A stretch of DNA of 64,000 bases from Beijerinckia indica subsp. indica ATCC 9039 (GTDB lineage Bacteria > Pseudomonadota > Alphaproteobacteria > Rhizobiales > Beijerinckiaceae): positions 1,307,501 through 1,371,500 of the forward strand of contig NC_010581.1 in assembly GCF_000019845.1 (NCBI RefSeq), given 5' to 3'. Every line of letters begins with the position of its first letter. Within the stretch, counting starts at the first letter, position 1. Position numbers and translations under genes: made by a program. The notes beneath the pieces were generated by a model. The model had not been told where the DNA came from and searched no databases. It worked only from the letters and a program-made list of their open reading frames with translations. Below are positions 24,136 through 32,902 of this stretch, piece after piece.

Positions 24136-25263
24136 TCAAAGATCTTTCTCATAGATCCTATGGATCTTGCCGACCTCGCCGCCGATCATTTCGATCATGC
24201 GGCGCATCGGGCGATTGTCCTCGAGCACCCAGCCGCATTCGACCTGTTCGAGCTTGGTCGCCTTCCCGCGTTTACGGATCTCTTCGAGGAAGGCGAGCAT
24301 GACTGCGCCACCTGTAGCCTTGCGATGCAGCGCGCGGCGCATCCCGAACAAGGTGGTTCTCGAGGTTTTGAATGTGTGATGGCGCACACGGTCGATGAGC
24401 TTGAGAAAATTGAAAGGCAATAATTTTCCGTCGAAATTTTCGACGAGTTCATAAAGATTGAACAGGATCATCCCGAAGGCTTGTGGCTTGCCGTCGAGCT
24501 CGATCACATAGCCGCCTTCCGGCGGGATGATATGTTTCAATGCCGTCGCATGTGCCATCAATTCTTCGAGTGTCAGGGGCACAAAACCCCAATTCTCGGC
24601 CCAGGCGTCGTTGAAAATATCGACGAAGATCGCGATCTCGGATTTGATGTTTTTGGCGTCGAGGGCGCGAATACGCAGCCTGTCGCGCCAGTCGGGATGA
24701 TCGCTCACACTTTTGTCAATATCGGCGAGCGACTGCGTTTCATAACAATAAGAAACCAGATCCTTCGCCTTTGTGTAATTCCGAGCTTCGACGAGGGTCT
24801 GAAGGTAGGACGGGTGCCAGGGCACCATGAAGGTCGGTGTCAGCTCGAAGCCTTTGATCAAAAGGCCGCATTCACCATTGATCGAAGGTGAGAAGGGTCC
24901 ATGCACTTTGGTCATGCCGCGTTGCCGCAGCCAGTTTTCCGCAGTCGTGAGCAGAGCATCGACAACGGCTTGGTCCTGGATAGCATCGAGACAGCCGAAC
25001 TGTCCGCGCGAGGCTTGCCGGGGCGTAAAGTTCTCATGATAGACATGCGCGTAAATGCGTCCGACCCATTGGCCGTCCCGCCGTGCGAGCCAGCTTTGCG
25101 ACTCGACCAGCTTGAAATGGGGATTGAACCGTTTTCCGTAGAGCGTCCAGCGTTCCACATCGAGTGGCGCGGCGTAACCCGGCATATTCTTATAGAGAAG
25201 CCGTGGCAGCCGACAAAATGTCAAGAAGCGCGACAACCCCGCAACGGGAACGATTTCGATCAT
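24136..25263 (-). CDS. GNAT-like acyltransferase family protein of unknown function
   Basis: This protein of about 375 aa belongs to a widespread uncharacterised family with a distant GNAT N-acyltransferase fold. Features include an N-terminal segment RLPRLLYKNMPGYAAPLD, the motif FGCLDAIQDQAVVDALL, then HGPFSPSINGECGLLIKGFE, and a C-terminal EQVECGWVLEDNRPMRRMIE that resembles the acetyl-CoA-binding end of GNATs. No membrane segment is evident. The ATG at 25263 has GAGG 8 bases upstream; the frame is open to 25338. It lies on the opposite strand between hypF and hupS and has no known link to hydrogenases. Confidence 0.8.
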   Translation of the reverse strand: MIEIVPVAGLSRFLTFCRLPRLLYKNMPGYAAPLDVERWTLYGKRFNPHFKLVESQSWLARRDGQWVGRIYAHVYHENFTPRQASRGQFGCLDAIQDQAVVDALLTTAENWLRQRGMTKVHGPFSPSINGECGLLIKGFELTPTFMVPWHPSYLQTLVEARNYTKAKDLVSYCYETQSLADIDKSVSDHPDWRDRLRIRALDAKNIKSEIAIFVDIFNDAWAENWGFVPLTLEELMAHATALKHIIPPEGGYVIELDGKPQAFGMILFNLYELVENFDGKLLPFNFLKLIDRVRHHTFKTSRTTLFGMRRALHRKATGGAVMLAFLEEIRKRGKATKLEQVECGWVLEDNRPMRRMIEMIGGEVGKIHRIYEKDL

Positions 25264-25445
25264 ACCCAAAACCTCAAAAACGCGCTTCCGCGTTAGGATA
25301 AATTTGGCGCATTTATAAAGACTTATAGCATCATTCATAGGTCCGATTAACGAGCGGGGCTATAAGCACCGTTTCCGCACAGCGGCAGACGGTTTCCTGG
25401 CGCGCCTCCTTGATAGGGAGGGCTATTGATCGGGAAAGTCCCACC

Positions 25446-25565
25446 TTATACAAACGGTCATAATAAATGACCGTTTGACCATTCTTGAATTTTCGCTCTC
25501 GCTTTGAAAAAAAGCGAAAATTCAAGAAAGGAACCAAAGGTCGTTCTTTACGACCTTTGGTATTA
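25446..25565 (+). repeat. Family A dispersed stem-loop repeat, copy A2
   Basis: A 120-bp copy in the long spacer upstream of hupS. Hairpin 1 (25451-25477) pairs CAAACGGTCAT with ATGACCGTTTG. Hairpin 2 pairs CTTGAATTTTCGCT with AGCGAAAATTCAAG. Hairpin 3 pairs CCAAAGGTCGT with ACGACCTTTGG. Compared with A1, stems 1 and 3 show paired substitutions that keep pairing intact. It lies about 135 bases upstream of the possible hupS promoter. Confidence 0.87.
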
Positions 25566-25699
25566 TTAGAGAAGTCAGCTCGTTTCCGCCAGGGCCCTGG
25601 TTACGCACTTTCCACTTTGCGGTCGGATTGTCTTTCGCCTTGGCGCGTCTGCATGAACAAATTGCCATTAAATAATTGGAAATACATAATAATTTTATA

Positions 25700-25714
25700 T
25701 GGCATGATCGTTGA
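25700..25714 (+). promoter_or_regulatory. Possible sigma-54-like (-24/-12) element upstream of hupS
   Basis: TGGCATGATCGTTGA has the GG of a -24 box and 10 bases to a GA where the -12 GC should be. The same imperfect pattern, TGGCATGAATCTTGA, recurs upstream of hupD. It also overlaps a 6-3-6 inverted repeat (ATGATC-GTT-GATCAT, 25704-25718). The flanking DNA on the left (25660-25700) is AT-rich, as for an IHF bend. A HupR/HoxA target is plausible, but the missing GC weakens it. Confidence 0.35.
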
Positions 25715-25834
25715 TCATCTTATTCACTCCGGATCTCGATATTGTGCGGTCGGATGGGCGACGGTTGAACCGACAGCAGTCGGGTCGGCCACGGCCTGTC
25801 AGGATCTGTGTTTTTGGAAAGGGGAGCGCCATCA

Positions 25835-26911
25835 ATGGCTGCGCTCGAAACGTTCTATGAGGTGATGCGCAGACAGGGCATCACGCGCCGGTCTTTCATC
25901 AAATATTGTTCTCTGACAGCGGCGGCCCTGGGTTTGGGTCCCGATTATATTCCGCAAATCGCCCATGCGATGGAAACGAAACCGCGCACGCCGGTTTTGT
26001 GGCTGCATGGCTTGGAATGCACCTGCTGTTCAGAAAGCTTCATCCGTTCCGCGCATCCGCTCGTCAAGGATGTCGTCCTGTCGATGATTTCACTCGATTA
26101 TGATGACACGCTGATGGCGTCGGCCGGTCATCAGGCGGAAGCCATTCTCGATGAAGTCACCGAGAAATATAAAGGCAATTACATTCTTGCCGTCGAAGGC
26201 AATCCGCCACTGAATGAAGACGGCATGTATTGCATCATCGGTGGTCGTCCCTTCGTGGAACAATTGCGCCGCGTCGCCAAGGACGCGAAGGCGATCATTT
26301 CCTGGGGCTCTTGCGCCTCCTATGGCTGTGTCCAGGCGGCGGCTCCCAATCCGACGCAGGCAACGCCGGTGCATAAAGTCGTTCTCGACAAGCCCATCAT
26401 AAAAGTGCCGGGCTGTCCGCCGATTGCTGAAGTCATGACCGGTGTCATCACTTATATGCTGACCTTCGATCGGATACCGGAGCTCGATCGGCAGGGCCGG
26501 CCGAAAATGTTCTACTCACAGCGCATCCATGACAAATGCTATCGCCGGCCGCATTTCGATGCCGGGCAATATGTCGAGGCCTTTGACGATGAAGGCGCGC
26601 GCAAGGGACATTGCCTCTACAAGGTCGGCTGCAAGGGACCAACGACCTATAATGCCTGTTCCACCACGCGTTGGAATGATGGCGTATCCTTTCCGATTCA
26701 GTCCGGCCATGGTTGTATCGGTTGCTCCGAGGATGGTTTCTGGGACAAGGGTTCCTGGTATGCCCGTCTGAAGGATGTCAGCGGGTTCGGCATCGAGGCG
26801 AGCGCCGATCGTATCGGCTTGACCGCCGCCGCCGCCGTCGGCACGGGTCTCGCGGTCCATGCAGCCATCAGCGCCTTGCAGCGCGCGCGTTACAAAGGGG
26901 ATGACGTTTAA
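25835..26911 (+). CDS. hupS: Uptake [NiFe]-hydrogenase small subunit
   Basis: This 358-aa small subunit oxidises no H2 itself but carries the three Fe-S clusters that pass electrons from HupL to HupC. A twin-arginine signal is plain ([10 protein letters not shown], residues 16-25, then a hydrophobic stretch), so the folded HupSL dimer is exported to the periplasmic face. The proximal cluster begins at [12 protein letters not shown]; further ligands are in [18 protein letters not shown], and [10 protein letters not shown], with [13 protein letters not shown] downstream. A C-terminal hydrophobic helix anchors it. I chose the ATG at 25835 with AGGGGAG upstream; the frame opens at 25808. Its stop overlaps the hupL ATG by one base. 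Confidence 0.96.
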   Translation: MAALETFYEVMRRQGITRRSFIKYCSLTAAALGLGPDYIPQIAHAMETKPRTPVLWLHGLECTCCSESFIRSAHPLVKDVVLSMISLDYDDTLMASAGHQAEAILDEVTEKYKGNYILAVEGNPPLNEDGMYCIIGGRPFVEQLRRVAKDAKAIISWGSCASYGCVQAAAPNPTQATPVHKVVLDKPIIKVPGCPPIAEVMTGVITYMLTFDRIPELDRQGRPKMFYSQRIHDKCYRRPHFDAGQYVEAFDDEGARKGHCLYKVGCKGPTTYNACSTTRWNDGVSFPIQSGHGCIGCSEDGFWDKGSWYARLKDVSGFGIEASADRIGLTAAAAVGTGLAVHAAISALQRARYKGDDV

Positions 26912-28728
26912 TGAATGTGCAGACGCCGAACGGGTTTACCCTGGACAATTCCGGCAGGCGCATTGTCGTCGATCCCTTGACCCGCATCGAAGGCCATATG
27001 CGGTGCGAGGTCAATGTGGATGCGGATAATATCATCCGCAATGCCGTTTCGACTGGTACGATGTGGCGCGGCCTGGAAGTCATTTTGAAGGGCCGCGATC
27101 CGCGTGATGCCTGGGCTTTCGTGGAGCGGATCTGTGGCGTGTGCACCGGTTGCCATGCCTTGGCTTCCGTCCGCGCCGTCGAGGATGCGCTGGATATCCG
27201 TATTCCCTATAATGCATTCCTGATCCGCCAGATCATGTCCAAAGTTTTGGCCTGGCATGATCATGTCGTGCATTTCTACCATTTGCATGCGCTCGACTGG
27301 GTTAATCCCGTCAATGCCTTGAAGGCTGATCCGCGCGCGACTTCGGCATTGCAACAGGCGGTTTCGCCCAATCATCCGCTTTCCTCGCCCGGTTATTTCC
27401 GCGACGTGCAGAACCGGCTGAAGAAATTCGTCGAAAGCGGGCAACTCGGCATTTTCAAGAATGGCTATTGGGACAGCAAGGCCTATCTCTTGCCGCCCGA
27501 AGCTGATCTGATGGCCGTGACCCATTATCTGGAAGCGCTCGATTTCCAGAAGGAAATCGTCAAGATCCATACGATCTTCGGGGGCAAGAATCCGCATCCG
27601 AACTATCTCGTCGGCGGTGTGCCTTGCGCTATCAATATGGAAGGCGATATGGCGGCCGGTGCGCCGCTGAACATGGAACGCTTGAATTTCGTCAAACAGA
27701 AGATTGATGAAGCTTTCGAATTTTCCAAGAATGTGTATGTGCCGGATGTCATCGCCATCGCCAGTTTCTACAAGGGCTGGCTCTATGGCGGCGGCCTCTC
27801 TGCGACCAATGTTCTGGATTATGGTGATTATCCGACTTCGCAGGAGGATAAATCCACTGACCGTCTGCCTGGTGGCGTGATCCTCGGCGGCAATTGGGAT
27901 GAAATCCATCCGGTTGATGCGCGTGATCCAGAGCAGGTGCAGGAATTTGTCACCCATAGCTGGTACACTTACGGCGGTGGCCGCGAAAATGTCGGCTTGC
28001 ATCCCTGGGATGGTGTGACGGACTCTCATTTCGAACTTGGTGCTGGCACCAAGGGCACTCGCACCAACATTCAGGAAATCGACGAAAACGCGAAATATTC
28101 CTGGGTCAAATCACCTCGCTGGCGTGGCAATGCCTGTGAAGTCGGCCCGCTTTCGCGTTACATTATCGCCTACGCCAAGAATGTTCCCTATGTGAAGGCG
28201 CAGGTCGATGACGCGTTGAGCCAGTTCAACCATCTGGCTGGCACCAATCTGACCGCGCGTCAGGCGTTGCCGACTACAATCGGCCGCACGCTCGCCCGCG
28301 CGCTCGAGGCGCATTATTGCGCGCAAATGATGATCGACGATTATGATGCGCTGATCGCCAATATCCGCAATGGCGATCTTGCGACCGCCAATGTCGCCAA
28401 ATGGGACCCTTCAACCTGGCCGAAGGAAGCCAAGGGCGTTGGCCTCGTAGCGGCACCGCGCGGTGGGCTGGGGCATTGGATCAAGATCCGCGATGGCCGG
28501 ATCGAGAATTATCAATGCGTCGTGCCTTCCACCTGGAACAGTGGGCCGCGTGATGCCAAGGGCAATATTGGTGCTTTCGAAGCGTCGCTGCTTGGCACTC
28601 CGATGGTCAATCCGGAACAGCCCGTGGAAATCCTGCGGACGCTGCATTCCTTTGACCCTTGCATGGCTTGTGCGACCCATGTGATGGCGCCGGACGGCGA
28701 AGAACTCGCCCGTGTCACAATCCGCTGA
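26911..28728 (+). CDS. hupL: Uptake [NiFe]-hydrogenase large subunit
   Basis: This 605-aa catalytic subunit has the nickel ligands in [10 protein letters not shown] near the N-terminus and DPCMACATH near the C-terminus. Fifteen residues ([15 protein letters not shown]) follow the final His and should be cut off by HupD after Ni insertion. It has no signal of its own and is exported with HupS. The order hupS-hupL-hupC with overlaps or short gaps marks the structural operon. The DNA reads cleanly over its whole length, and the large minus-strand frame inside it is a shadow. Confidence 0.97.
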   Translation: MNVQTPNGFTLDNSGRRIVVDPLTRIEGHMRCEVNVDADNIIRNAVSTGTMWRGLEVILKGRDPRDAWAFVERICGVCTGCHALASVRAVEDALDIRIPYNAFLIRQIMSKVLAWHDHVVHFYHLHALDWVNPVNALKADPRATSALQQAVSPNHPLSSPGYFRDVQNRLKKFVESGQLGIFKNGYWDSKAYLLPPEADLMAVTHYLEALDFQKEIVKIHTIFGGKNPHPNYLVGGVPCAINMEGDMAAGAPLNMERLNFVKQKIDEAFEFSKNVYVPDVIAIASFYKGWLYGGGLSATNVLDYGDYPTSQEDKSTDRLPGGVILGGNWDEIHPVDARDPEQVQEFVTHSWYTYGGGRENVGLHPWDGVTDSHFELGAGTKGTRTNIQEIDENAKYSWVKSPRWRGNACEVGPLSRYIIAYAKNVPYVKAQVDDALSQFNHLAGTNLTARQALPTTIGRTLARALEAHYCAQMMIDDYDALIANIRNGDLATANVAKWDPSTWPKEAKGVGLVAAPRGGLGHWIKIRDGRIENYQCVVPSTWNSGPRDAKGNIGAFEASLLGTPMVNPEQPVEILRTLHSFDPCMACATHVMAPDGEELARVTIR

Positions 28729-28738
28729 GGAAATCACG

Positions 28739-29503
28739 ATGGCTGCATTAAAACCGGCGCGCATTCTCCATGATGACGATCTCGCCGGCACCAATCTGGA
28801 AGGATTGAAGGCGGCGCCTTTGCGGGCGCGGCGGCTCACGGCCGTCTATGTCTATGAAGCGCCTGTGCGGTTGTGGCATTGGATCAATGCCGCCTCGATC
28901 GTTGTCCTGGCGATTACCGGCTATCTGATCGGCTCGCCGCCTTCGACCTTGGCGGGGGAGGCCTCGGCCCATTTCCAGATGGGCTGGATCCGCTATCTGC
29001 ATTTCGCGGCGGCCTGGATCTTTGCGGTTGGCTTTACCGGCCGGGTGATCTGGGCCTTTTTCGGCAATGTCTATTCCCGCGAATTGTTCTACATCCCGTT
29101 CTGGAGCCTCGCTTATTGGCGTGAGCTCTTTGATGAGATGCTTGTCTATGCCTTCATCAAGAAACATGCGCGGAAAGTGGTCGGGCATAATGCGCTGGCG
29201 CGCTTCTCGCTGTTTTTCTGTTTTACACTGGCGGGTCTGTTCATGCTCGCCACAGGCTTTGCGCTTTATTCCGACGGGACTGGGATTGATAGCTGGGAAG
29301 GCCGGCTGTTTGGCTGGATCATGCCTTTGTTGGGCGGCAATCTCGCGACACATTTCTGGCATCACATCGGAATGTGGGTGATCCTGCTCTTCATCATGTT
29401 TCACGTCTACACTGTCACACGGGAGGATATTACCTCCCGCCAGACTCTGATTTCCGCCATGATTAACGGATATCGTAGCTTTCGTGATGATGCTCGTGAT
29501 TAA
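28739..29503 (+). CDS. hupC: Ni/Fe-hydrogenase b-type cytochrome subunit
   Basis: This 254-aa integral membrane cytochrome b links HupSL to the quinone pool. Four hydrophobic helices are visible, beginning INAASIVVLAITGYLIG, FAAAWIFAVGFTGRVIW, FSLFFCFTLAGLFMLAT and IGMWVILLFIMFHVYT. Candidate haem-ligand histidines occur in RLWHWINA, RYLHFAAAW, HFWHHIG and FHVYT. I chose the ATG at 28739, with GAGG 8 bases upstream, 10 bases after hupL; the frame opens at 28712 inside hupL. A strong terminator hairpin follows 67 bases after the stop. Confidence 0.95.
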   Translation: MAALKPARILHDDDLAGTNLEGLKAAPLRARRLTAVYVYEAPVRLWHWINAASIVVLAITGYLIGSPPSTLAGEASAHFQMGWIRYLHFAAAWIFAVGFTGRVIWAFFGNVYSRELFYIPFWSLAYWRELFDEMLVYAFIKKHARKVVGHNALARFSLFFCFTLAGLFMLATGFALYSDGTGIDSWEGRLFGWIMPLLGGNLATHFWHHIGMWVILLFIMFHVYTVTREDITSRQTLISAMINGYRSFRDDARD

Positions 29504-29569
29504 CGGAGCCTCACTGGAAAGAAGCTTTCCAATTTTTTCGCACCCTGTATAGTTTTATTTCAAATTTTG

Positions 29570-29601
29570 CGCGCTCCAGCCTTTTGCCTGGGGCGCGTTT
29601 T
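29570..29601 (+). terminator. Intrinsic terminator between hupC and hupD
   Basis: A 10-bp stem (CGCGCTCCAG at 29570-29579 with CTGGGGCGCG at 29588-29597, one G-T wobble) with an 8-base loop is followed by TTTTGCTTTG. It would reduce read-through from hupSLC into the maturation genes. Confidence 0.75.
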
Positions 29602-29640
29602 GCTTTGTCTGGAAAGCATCTAACCAGATTTGCTTCGGTC

Positions 29641-29655
29641 TGGCATGAATCTTGA
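29641..29655 (+). promoter_or_regulatory. Possible sigma-54-like element upstream of hupD
   Basis: TGGCATGAATCTTGA matches the element at 25700 (TGGCATGATCGTTGA) at 12 of 15 positions and has the same GG-10-GA spacing. It lies about 84 bases before the hupD start and just after the hupC terminator, where a second promoter would be expected. Confidence 0.35.
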
Positions 29656-29724
29656 CCTTTGTTGTGGATCTATTCCCCAGAAATAATCGGATGACGCCTT
29701 CTTCCGGCTGGAATCGACCTTTCC

Positions 29725-30381
29725 ATGAATACAGAACCGCTAACAGGAGACGAACAGAACGAGGCCACGATCCTCGTTCTGGGCATTGGCAATATTCTTT
29801 GGGCCGATGAGGGATTTGGTGTCCGTGTCGTGGAATATCTGGCGGAGAATTACACCTTCCCGGCCAAAGTGCGGCTGATGGATGGCGGTACGCAGGGGCT
29901 GTTTCTTCTCTCCTATCTCGAAAATCTGGAGGGACTGGTGATCGTCGATGCGATCGATTTCGGCCTGCCGCCCGCGACGCTGCATGAAGTGCAGGGTGAC
30001 GATGTGCCGGCGACCATCGGCGCACGGAAAATGAGCCTGCATCAGACCGGCTTTCAAGAAGTGTTGGCGCTCTTGGATTTGCGTGGCTGCGCGCCTCGTC
30101 GCCTGTCGCTGATCGGCGTGCAGCCGGTCACCCTGGACGATTATGGCGGTGGCCTGACGCCGGAGGTTGCGGCGCAGGTGGAACCCGTCGCGCGACGTGT
30201 CTTGGAGTGCTTGCGCGACGATTATGGGCTTGAGACCCTGAGCAAGACGGTCGAACCGAGTCAAGGCGAGCGTTTCATGGCTCCGGCTGTGGCGCGGACG
30301 CCTTACGAAACGGAGCGGCCGGATGCCGAGATGGCGTGTCGCCACGGCGATGACAGGCTGCTCGCGCGGTTGAAGGGCTGA
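29725..30381 (+). CDS. hupD: Hydrogenase maturation endopeptidase HupD
   Basis: HupD removes the C-terminal tail of HupL after nickel insertion. This 218-aa member has the family's nickel-binding acids and His in place: VLGIGNILWADEGFGVRV, IVDAIDFGLPPATLH and SLHQTGFQEVL. It is longer than most (about 195 aa) because of a hydrophilic C-terminal tail of about 45 residues, rich in charged residues and of unknown role. The gene opens the maturation block after the hupC terminator, and hupF starts 6 bases after its stop. Confidence 0.94.
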   Translation: MNTEPLTGDEQNEATILVLGIGNILWADEGFGVRVVEYLAENYTFPAKVRLMDGGTQGLFLLSYLENLEGLVIVDAIDFGLPPATLHEVQGDDVPATIGARKMSLHQTGFQEVLALLDLRGCAPRRLSLIGVQPVTLDDYGGGLTPEVAAQVEPVARRVLECLRDDYGLETLSKTVEPSQGERFMAPAVARTPYETERPDAEMACRHGDDRLLARLKG

Positions 30382-30387
30382 GAGCGT

Positions 30388-30726
30388 ATGTGCATTGGCA
30401 TTCCCATGCGGATCGTCAGCTTGGCGGGTGAAACCGCGCTCTGCGTCGCGGAAGGGCGGGAAGAGCAAGTGGATCTCGCCTTGCTGTCCGAGGCGAAGGT
30501 CGGGGAGGACGTTCTGGTCTTTCTCGGTCTTGCCCGCCGTGTGCTCGACCCCGAAGAGGCGGCGCAGATCCGAGCGGCGCTCGGGGCCCTGGCGGCGCTT
30601 TCTCCCGCTTCTGGCGAGGCGACGGTGGATCTCTTGCAGGATGGTTTCGCCGATCTCATGGACCGGGAGCCGCAATTGCCGCCCCATCTTGAGGCGGCCC
30701 GCGCCGCCGGCCTGGAGGAAGGTTGA
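30388..30726 (+). CDS. hupF: HypC-family chaperone HupF
   Basis: This 112-aa HypC paralogue has the essential N-terminal Cys2 in MCIGIPMRIV and the family's second half (VFLGLARRVLDPEEAAQI). In Rhizobium the HupF protein protects HupL during assembly, especially under oxygen. The C-terminal 35 residues extend beyond a typical HypC and are acidic and Pro-containing, as in other HupF proteins. It is separated from hypC proper (36685-36999), so the island has two HypC-type proteins. Its stop overlaps the hupG start. Confidence 0.92.
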   Translation: MCIGIPMRIVSLAGETALCVAEGREEQVDLALLSEAKVGEDVLVFLGLARRVLDPEEAAQIRAALGALAALSPASGEATVDLLQDGFADLMDREPQLPPHLEAARAAGLEEG

Positions 30727-31121
30727 TGTCGATTTTAGAGACTTATCCCCTGGTGCGCCGATTGGTGGAAGAGCATCGCATGCCCCTGGTGGAAACAGAC
30801 TTGCCGCCCGCTGGCTTGAGGCTCCTGTTTTTGCCGAGCCATGAACGCCAGCATCTGGAAACACCTGATATTGCAGCCGTTCTGCCTGATTTATTGCAAG
30901 TCTGCCGGAAGCTGCTGCCGGAAGGGGTCAATATCGAAGGGGCTGTCGCCGGATCGGCGCTCGAGGCGCGTCTTGGTGCCGCTATCGATGGCCTCAGTCT
31001 GCCGGCTTTGATCGTGATGGATGGCCAAACGCCGATTGGTGTCATCGCCCGGATGCGCGACTGGGCCGATTATCTGGCCCGTTTCAAAGCTATTCTCGCG
31101 CCGCTCGCTGTTGCCCATTGA
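30726..31121 (+). CDS. hupG: Hydrogenase accessory protein HupG (HyaE family)
   Basis: This 131-aa protein has the thioredoxin-like HyaE/HupG fold but lacks a redox CxxC motif; the only Cys is near residue 60. HyaE proteins act as small-subunit chaperones that hold HupS back from the Tat translocon until mature. Recognisable segments are LLFLPSHERQHLETPDIAAVLPDL and PALIVMDGQTPIGVIARMRDW. The ATG at 30726 overlaps the hupF stop by one base. Assignment rests on family features and operon position. Confidence 0.87.
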   Translation: MSILETYPLVRRLVEEHRMPLVETDLPPAGLRLLFLPSHERQHLETPDIAAVLPDLLQVCRKLLPEGVNIEGAVAGSALEARLGAAIDGLSLPALIVMDGQTPIGVIARMRDWADYLARFKAILAPLAVAH

Positions 31122-31130
31122 GGTTTTTTG

Positions 31131-32018
31131 ATGCCTGCTCCCTTCACCATGCCTCCCATCGGTTTCGGTCCGGGCTCGCAGCCGCAGACGGACGAGGATG
31201 GGCTGCAATATCTCGCCATGCCTTCCGGCGTGACGACTTATTCTCCTCATCTGCCGGAAATCGTTGATCCCTTGGCAGCGCGTCAGGCCATCGCCTTTCT
31301 TGGCGAATTACGCGAGGCTGCCACGCAATGGACGCAGGGTCATTCCAACATTCATAAATTGGAGACGCTCGACGCGGCTTGCCGTCTGATGGTGAATGAC
31401 GCGCTCGGCGAAGGCGAAGTCTCGGTCTTGCTCGAGGATCCTACCGGGCGGATCGAAGTCCAGGAAACCGTCTTTGCCGGCCTCTGGTGCCTGCGGGCCT
31501 TGCCGGCCTCGGACACGGAATCCCTGCGCGAGCAAGTCGAGATCGCGGCTTTCCCGCGCTCGGTCCTCTCCCGCGCCTTTCCGGCTGCTCGCACGATGGA
31601 TCTTGCGGCGTTGACGCCGCCTTCGGGCATCGTGAATGCGCCAGCGATCCTCACGGAATTACTTGAGCACAGCGCTGCCTGGCGCCCCGGTGCTGTGTCG
31701 CATAGTATCAATCTCACATTGCTGCCGCATACACCGGAAGATCTCGCCTTCATCGATCATGTGCTGGGGCAGGGGCGTGTGACAATCCTCTCGCGCGGCT
31801 ATGGCAATTGCCGGATCGAGGCGACAGCGACACCGCATGTCTGGCGGGTCCGTTATTACAACTCGATGGATACATTGATCCTCGATATGATCGAGGTTGT
31901 CGATGTGCCCGAGGTCGCCTGCGCCGCGCCGGAAGATATCCAGGACTCCGCTCAGCGTCTCGCGGAGATTTGTGAAGCGCTCGAGCAGGAGGCCGCTCAA
32001 GCCGGGTCTGCGCCATGA
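31131..32018 (+). CDS. hupH: Hydrogenase expression/formation protein HupH (HyaF family)
   Basis: This protein of about 295 aa resembles HyaF/HupH, an assembly factor for uptake hydrogenase whose exact action is unknown but which works with HupG and HupF. Family segments are LQYLAMPSGVTTYSPHLPE near the N-terminus, SVLLEDPTGRIEVQETVFAGLW, and SRGYGNCRIEATATPHVWRVRYYNSMD near the C-terminus. It is soluble. The ATG is at 31131, 9 bases past hupG. The stop overlaps the next gene by 4 bases, so translation is coupled. Confidence 0.9.
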   Translation: MPAPFTMPPIGFGPGSQPQTDEDGLQYLAMPSGVTTYSPHLPEIVDPLAARQAIAFLGELREAATQWTQGHSNIHKLETLDAACRLMVNDALGEGEVSVLLEDPTGRIEVQETVFAGLWCLRALPASDTESLREQVEIAAFPRSVLSRAFPAARTMDLAALTPPSGIVNAPAILTELLEHSAAWRPGAVSHSINLTLLPHTPEDLAFIDHVLGQGRVTILSRGYGNCRIEATATPHVWRVRYYNSMDTLILDMIEVVDVPEVACAAPEDIQDSAQRLAEICEALEQEAAQAGSAP

Positions 32019-32902
32019 GCGGAACGAATAGCAGCGCCTTGCAAAGGTTTGAAGGGTCTTATCTTGGCGACGCCAGCCGCTTGCCGGCGGATGCTGTGCT
32101 CGAATGCAAGATCTGCTGGCATGTCTATGATCCGGCGCAGGGCTGTGAGACATGGCAAGTGCCGCCGGGGACCGCCTTCAAGGATCTGCCCGATCATTGG
32201 CGCTGCCCGGTCTGTGATGGTGCGCGTGACCAATTCATGGTGGTCTCGGCCGGCAGGGCCCCTGCCGATCCTCTGGCACTGGAAACAGACGCAGAAGCAA
32301 TCGATCCCATAATGGCATTGCTGCGGGACTGGCCGGCTCGGATGGAAGCCCTGTTTCGCGAAATCCATGCGGGGCAGATGCGTGGCCTGCCGTTCCTCAA
32401 CGATGCTCTCGGTATCAAGGCCGTGGGGTTTCGCGCCCATGAGGGGCAGATGCTGGGTGTCTTGATCACGCCCTGGTTCATGAATCTCGTTCTCGCGCCG
32501 GGACCTCACGAGGATTGGTCGGTGCTGACATCCGGCGGCAAGGAATTGATTGCCTTCCCCTCCGGTGTCTATGAATTCACTTTCGTCAATCGCCAAGGCC
32601 CGAGTGGAAAAGGTTCAAGCGGAAACGGTCAAACGGGAAACAGCAAAGCCGGGTTGGAACTGACGCCTTATAAAGCCTGTTCGCTCTTCTCGCCCATGTC
32701 CGATTTCACGACCATGCCGCAGGCGATCGAGACAGCCGAGGCGGTTCTGACGGCTTTGTTTGATGCCTCTTTGTGCCCTCCACGCAAGGAAGCGTCCGAG
32801 CCGGAGCCAGTGGCAAAAGAAGAGAAGGAGCCTTTCAGGCCTGATCGGCGTAGCCTGTTGTTTGGACCACGCGCCGGTGATCATGGCGACGAGACACGAT
32901 GA
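32015..32902 (+). CDS. hupJ: Fusion of rubredoxin HupI and HybE-family chaperone HupJ
   Basis: Residues about 25-75 form a rubredoxin with Cys31, Cys34, Cys64 and Cys67 (CKICWHVYDP and WRCPVCDGA). Residues about 95-245 form a HybE/HupJ domain (MRGLPFLNDALGIKAVGFRA, then LGVLITPWFMNLVL). In Rhizobium leguminosarum these are two genes, hupI and hupJ; here they are one 295-aa protein, as I recall for R. capsulatus HupJ. Rubredoxin is thought to protect or reduce Fe-S clusters during HupS assembly. A Gly/Ser/Asn-rich insert (194-213) breaks the HybE domain, and the last 45 residues are charged. It overlaps hupH and hupK by 4 bases each. Confidence 0.92.
   Translation: MSGTNSSALQRFEGSYLGDASRLPADAVLECKICWHVYDPAQGCETWQVPPGTAFKDLPDHWRCPVCDGARDQFMVVSAGRAPADPLALETDAEAIDPIMALLRDWPARMEALFREIHAGQMRGLPFLNDALGIKAVGFRAHEGQMLGVLITPWFMNLVLAPGPHEDWSVLTSGGKELIAFPSGVYEFTFVNRQGPSGKGSSGNGQTGNSKAGLELTPYKACSLFSPMSDFTTMPQAIETAEAVLTALFDASLCPPRKEASEPEPVAKEEKEPFRPDRRSLLFGPRAGDHGDETR

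Noticed and set aside
26908..28029. A 373-codon minus-strand frame inside hupL
   Set aside because: It is fully covered by the hupL coding sequence with intact hydrogenase motifs and has no ribosome-binding site or recognisable domain.
29641..29655. Calling the element before hupD a firm sigma-54 promoter
   Set aside because: The -12 GC, nearly invariant in sigma-54 promoters, is GA in both copies, so it is reported only as a possible site.
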